Source: Peptococcaceae bacterium BRH_c23 (GTDB lineage: Bacteria > Bacillota_B > Desulfitobacteriia > Desulfitobacteriales > Desulfitobacteriaceae). From it: a stretch of 8,378 bases of DNA. The stretch lies in NCBI GenBank assembly GCA_000961805.1, contig LADV01000297.1:1-8378 (forward strand). Reading direction: 5' to 3'. Below are positions 6,111-8,378 of this stretch, in pieces. Position 1 is the stretch's first letter. Each line of letters opens with the position of its first letter. The notes under the pieces are model-generated. The model was not told the DNA's origin, searched no databases, and saw only the letters and a program-made list of their open reading frames with translations. The translations under genes were made by a program, and so were the position numbers.

Positions 6111-7346
6111 ATCAAAACCACGAATGTTAGTTCGCAGCCATCGTCGTACCGTTGGGTGATTCTCAGTGTCATGTGTTTAGCTACGTTTATTGGATGCCTG
6201 GCACAATTTCAAGTTGCAGCCCTGGCTTTCAAGATTATCCCTGAGTTGCAGCTTACTTCTTCACAGTTTGCCTTGATTATGTCCGCACCCATGTTACCAG
6301 CTGTACTCCTCAGCCTCGCAGCTGGTTCATTGGCAGATCGGTTCGGAGTGAAACGAGTAGTCACAGTAGGGTTTGCTTTTTCCGTAGTCGGAGTGTATTT
6401 CCGCTATGCCGCCACCGACTTTACGACAATGTTTATTATGATGATCTTAGCGGGGCTCAGTTCAGCGTTCCTCAATGCCAATGCAGCTAAGTTACTTGGA
6501 GCGTGGTTTCCTATGGAGAAGATGGGAACTGCCATGGGACTTTACTTTTCTTCCGCTGCAACGGGTATAACAGTTGCTTTAGCAACATCTGCGATGTTTC
6601 CTTCATCTAAAAGCGCCTTCATCACTGCAGGTATTTTCATGCTCGTCGTATGGATTGCCTGGATGGCACTGATTAGGGTCAAGCCTAAAGGCGCCCCCGA
6701 TCTGCCGATTATGCCAGTGAGCAAGTATATAGGTGTCGTTGCCAAGAGCAGAAACGTTTGGCTTGTCGGCTTAGGAATGATGTTTTTCATGGGCGCGAAC
6801 ATGTCCTTTAGCGGTTTTTTACCCAATGCCTTGAACGCTGTACGGGGGGTGGACCCAGTAACTGCGGGCTTGATGGCTTCGATTGTCACGATTGGAAATA
6901 TGTTAGGCGCTATTGTAGGCCCGGCCATGTCAGATCGTGTTGGCAGAATTAAGCCTTTCTTGGCCCCTGTGTGTATTTTGGGAGCAATCGCCATGTACGC
7001 TTCTTGGATTGTACCGACTGGGGCGATCATGTGGGCAACCCTCTTTGTGCTGGGAGTTCTCATGGGAATCAGCTCACCCTTGCTCATGGCCTTCCCCATG
7101 TTACTTCCAGAAATAGGCCCTCGATACGCTGGGACTGCTGGTGGGATGATCGCAACACTTCAACTTCTCGGTGCTTTCATTATTCCAGCGTTTATTATCA
7201 CTCCGTTGGCTGGCTCGAACTTCAGCCTCTTATTTAGCCTAAGTAGTCTATTCTTTTTATTATTAGGAGTGGTATCCCTCTTCCTACCTGAATTGGGTGC
7301 TAAGTCGCGAGCTAAGTCGACTCCTATCGCTTCGCAAGCTCTATAA
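6111..7346 (+). CDS. MFS transporter, 12 transmembrane segments
   Basis: A major facilitator protein of the inner membrane with two six-helix halves. Positions below count from the GTG at 6156. The motif A loop between TM2 and TM3 is GSLADRFGVKR (57-67); its second-half counterpart is GPAMSDRVGRIK (255-266). A soluble central loop lies at about 174-195. The transported compound is unknown; from its place after the methyltransferases it probably imports the methylated substrate or exports the demethylated product. The start is unusual: AAGGGGGA (6097-6104) is correctly spaced for an ATC codon at 6111, and the extra 15 residues (ending SSYRWV before TM1) look like the normal MFS N-terminus, yet the first conventional start is GTG 6156, which has no ribosome binding site. 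The coordinates here assume ATC; a GTG start would give 396 residues. Confidence 0.78.
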   Translation: MKTTNVSSQPSSYRWVILSVMCLATFIGCLAQFQVAALAFKIIPELQLTSSQFALIMSAPMLPAVLLSLAAGSLADRFGVKRVVTVGFAFSVVGVYFRYAATDFTTMFIMMILAGLSSAFLNANAAKLLGAWFPMEKMGTAMGLYFSSAATGITVALATSAMFPSSKSAFITAGIFMLVVWIAWMALIRVKPKGAPDLPIMPVSKYIGVVAKSRNVWLVGLGMMFFMGANMSFSGFLPNALNAVRGVDPVTAGLMASIVTIGNMLGAIVGPAMSDRVGRIKPFLAPVCILGAIAMYASWIVPTGAIMWATLFVLGVLMGISSPLLMAFPMLLPEIGPRYAGTAGGMIATLQLLGAFIIPAFIITPLAGSNFSLLFSLSSLFFLLLGVVSLFLPELGAKSRAKSTPIASQAL

Positions 7347-7354
7347 CAAACAAA

Positions 7355-7386
7355 AAGAGGAGGAGCAAAAATATGCTCCTCCTCTT
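7355..7386. terminator. Perfect 13-bp hairpin after the MFS gene
   Basis: AAGAGGAGGAGCA (7355-7367) pairs exactly with TGCTCCTCCTCTT (7374-7386) around a 6-base AAAATA loop, eight bases after the MFS stop codon. On the plus strand only TT then ACGC follows, so a U-tract is missing; on the minus strand a run of five U would follow. It may end MFS transcription weakly, stabilise the mRNA 3' end, or control the ORF that begins at 7373, whose Shine-Dalgarno sequence is the 5' arm. Confidence 0.6.
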
Positions 7387-7492
7387 ACGCGAGGTGGGGA
7401 AGGCCTATCCTTTATCGCTCTCGATAAATGGCAGTATAAAGGAGGCGATTGATATGGACGCAGTATTAAACGACCTAATTAGGGTTTGCTAA
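7373..7492 (+). CDS. Small 39-residue ORF, hypothetical or gene-start remnant
   Basis: ATG 7373 follows GGAGGAG with seven bases between, and the frame runs open for 39 codons to TAA 7490-7492. The product begins MLLLLREVGKAYPLSLS and ends AVLNDLIRVC; I recognise no family. A second in-frame ATG at 7454 also has a fine site (AAAGGAGG, 7438-7444 region), giving only 12 residues. The hairpin at 7355-7386 would hide the first ribosome binding site, so the inner start may be the one used. Because the sequence immediately after it is a methyltransferase fragment in another frame, this could be the 5' end of a gene whose remainder was deleted. No evidence that it is functional. Confidence 0.35.
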   Translation: MLLLLREVGKAYPLSLSINGSIKEAIDMDAVLNDLIRVC

Positions 7493-7496
7493 CACT

Positions 7497-7643
7497 ATGC
7501 CTCCAGTTCAAACTTCCGATGAAGCATGGGGTCCAGCAATTGCCCATGCCAATTCTGTTGACCGTAACGAGGAATTTGTCGCACCAGTCTATGCCCCAGG
7601 TATCTTTGAAATGACGCATCACTTGATGGGCATAGAAGGATAG
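7497..7643 (+). pseudogene. Fragment of a second UroD-fold methyltransferase
   Basis: A 48-codon frame (ATG 7497 to TAG 7641) matches residues 90-132 of the methyltransferase at 4961-5938: by hand alignment 35 of 43 residues are identical, starting TSDEAWGPAIAHANSVDRN. DNA matches closely in the first 70 bases (7512 onward against 5228 onward), then diverges, with clustered changes such as EFVAPVY for EFVTGFV. The changes are many and mostly keep the protein similar, so it derives from a paralogous gene that diverged under selection, not from a fresh copy of the neighbour. It has neither N-terminus nor active-site region and ends at the junction with the following MFS fragment. Confidence 0.8.
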
Positions 7644-8378
7644 TTATTCCGGGAGAAAACGCTTATCGATTTTAGCCCTAGTTACCTCGATGACGATGGT
7701 TGCCCCTATTGTCGCTCCGGTTTTCGGTGCTTTGTTATTAAGGTTTACGTCATGGCGTGGAGTATTTAGCGTCTTGGCGGTGATCGGTCTTTTGATCACC
7801 CTCGCAGTGATTGCCATGGAAGAAACCATTGAGCAGCGTTCTAAAGGAAGCATCCTAGAATCCTTAGGGAGATTAGGAGTTGTTGCGAAAAATCCAAGGT
7901 TAATGGTACTTTTACTGACGTTTTCCTTAATGGCTATTCCGATAATGTCGTTCATTTCATCCTCGTCCTACATTTTTGTCAATCAATTTGGGTTAAGTGA
8001 ACAGGTTTACAGTTATTATTTTGCTGCCAATGCTGTTTTTATGGTCATTGGTCCCTTGCTTTATATGAGACTAACAAGGCTAATTAACCCAATTTCACTA
8101 ATCACAGTCAGCTATGTTATCGCCTGTTTCAGTGGATTATTAATCGTAACGATAGGAAGTCAGAGCCCGATGTTGTTCGCATTGTCATTATTGCCCGCGA
8201 CATTTGCCGGCAGTGTTACCCGTCCTCCAACCTCTAACTTAATGCTGGAGCAACAAAAGGGAGATACTGGTGCAGTCGTATCCGTCATGTCCTTTACCTT
8301 TACTATCTTTGCTAGCATTGGCATGATGATGATTTCATTGGATTGGGCTGATAGGGTTAGGATTATGGGGCTCATGTA
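7636..8378 (+). pseudogene. N-terminally truncated DHA1 (Bcr/CflA-like) MFS transporter
   Basis: The frame is open from 7636 to the end of the window without a stop and encodes about 247 residues of a drug-efflux type MFS protein. The first part, SGRKRLSILALVTSMTMVAP followed by IVAPVFGALLL and SWRGVF, corresponds to the TM4-TM5 region of Bcr/CflA proteins, with the typical AP-IVAPVFG helix and SWR-x-F. Hydrophobic segments continue through roughly TM11, and the C-terminus lies beyond the window. TM1-TM3 (roughly the first 120-130 residues) and any start signal are missing: upstream sequence belongs to the methyltransferase fragment in a different frame. An internal ATG at 7690 has no ribosome binding site. 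It is distinct from the MFS protein at 6111-7346. Almost certainly inactive through 5' deletion. Confidence 0.72.

Noticed and set aside
7644..8375. Minus-strand ORFs at 7644-7955 and 8160-8375
   Set aside because: They are antisense to a continuous plus-strand transporter frame with clear membrane-protein sequence, and lack ribosome sites.

Overview
The window looks like part of a low- to mid-GC, strictly anaerobic Firmicutes chromosome. The best guess is the Desulfitobacterium/Desulfosporosinus group (Peptococcaceae). The reasons are the strong AGGAGG-type ribosome binding sites, frequent TTG starts, a PucR/CdaR-type regulator, and a corrinoid methyltransferase cluster of the kind that is amplified in those genomes. 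This placement is inferred from gene content; no marker gene is present.

Left flank (1-1740): a mosaic of short, unrelated gene remnants around one intact module. In order: a thioredoxin-fold-like C-terminal scrap, a strong rho-independent terminator, a C39-peptidase-like gene broken by an in-frame TAG and truncated, an intact minus-strand type II toxin-antitoxin pair (RelE/ParE-like toxin, Phd/YefM-like antitoxin), a minus-strand C-terminal scrap of unknown family, and a single YVTN-type beta-propeller repeat. The toxin-antitoxin promoter region is striking: four tandem 11-bp repeats, each carrying a perfect TATAAT, downstream of a -35 box and a perfect inverted repeat.

Core (1741-7346): a minus-strand PucR/CdaR-family regulator diverges from a plus-strand cluster. 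The cluster encodes a MeTr/MtgA-type tetrahydrofolate methyltransferase (methyltransferase II), a cobalamin-binding corrinoid protein, a UroD/MtaA-fold methyltransferase (methyltransferase I) and a 12-helix MFS transporter. The expected scheme is uptake of a methylated substrate by the MFS protein, methyl transfer to the corrinoid protein by the UroD-fold enzyme, then transfer to tetrahydrofolate by the MeTr enzyme, feeding the Wood-Ljungdahl pathway. The regulator probably senses the substrate or a product. No ATP-dependent corrinoid activating enzyme is visible. The substrate cannot be read from the sequence. The UroD-fold enzyme lacks the usual His-X-Cys...Cys zinc ligands, so it may belong to a distinct subgroup.

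Right flank (7347-8378): decayed sequence again. A perfect 13-bp hairpin follows the MFS stop and overlaps the start of a 39-codon ORF. Next comes a 48-codon fragment of a second, diverged copy of the UroD-fold methyltransferase, fused directly to an N-terminally truncated DHA1 (Bcr/CflA-like) MFS transporter that runs off the window. The core cluster therefore sits between two zones of gene decay, and the right one suggests that a paralogous methyltransferase cluster was once next door.
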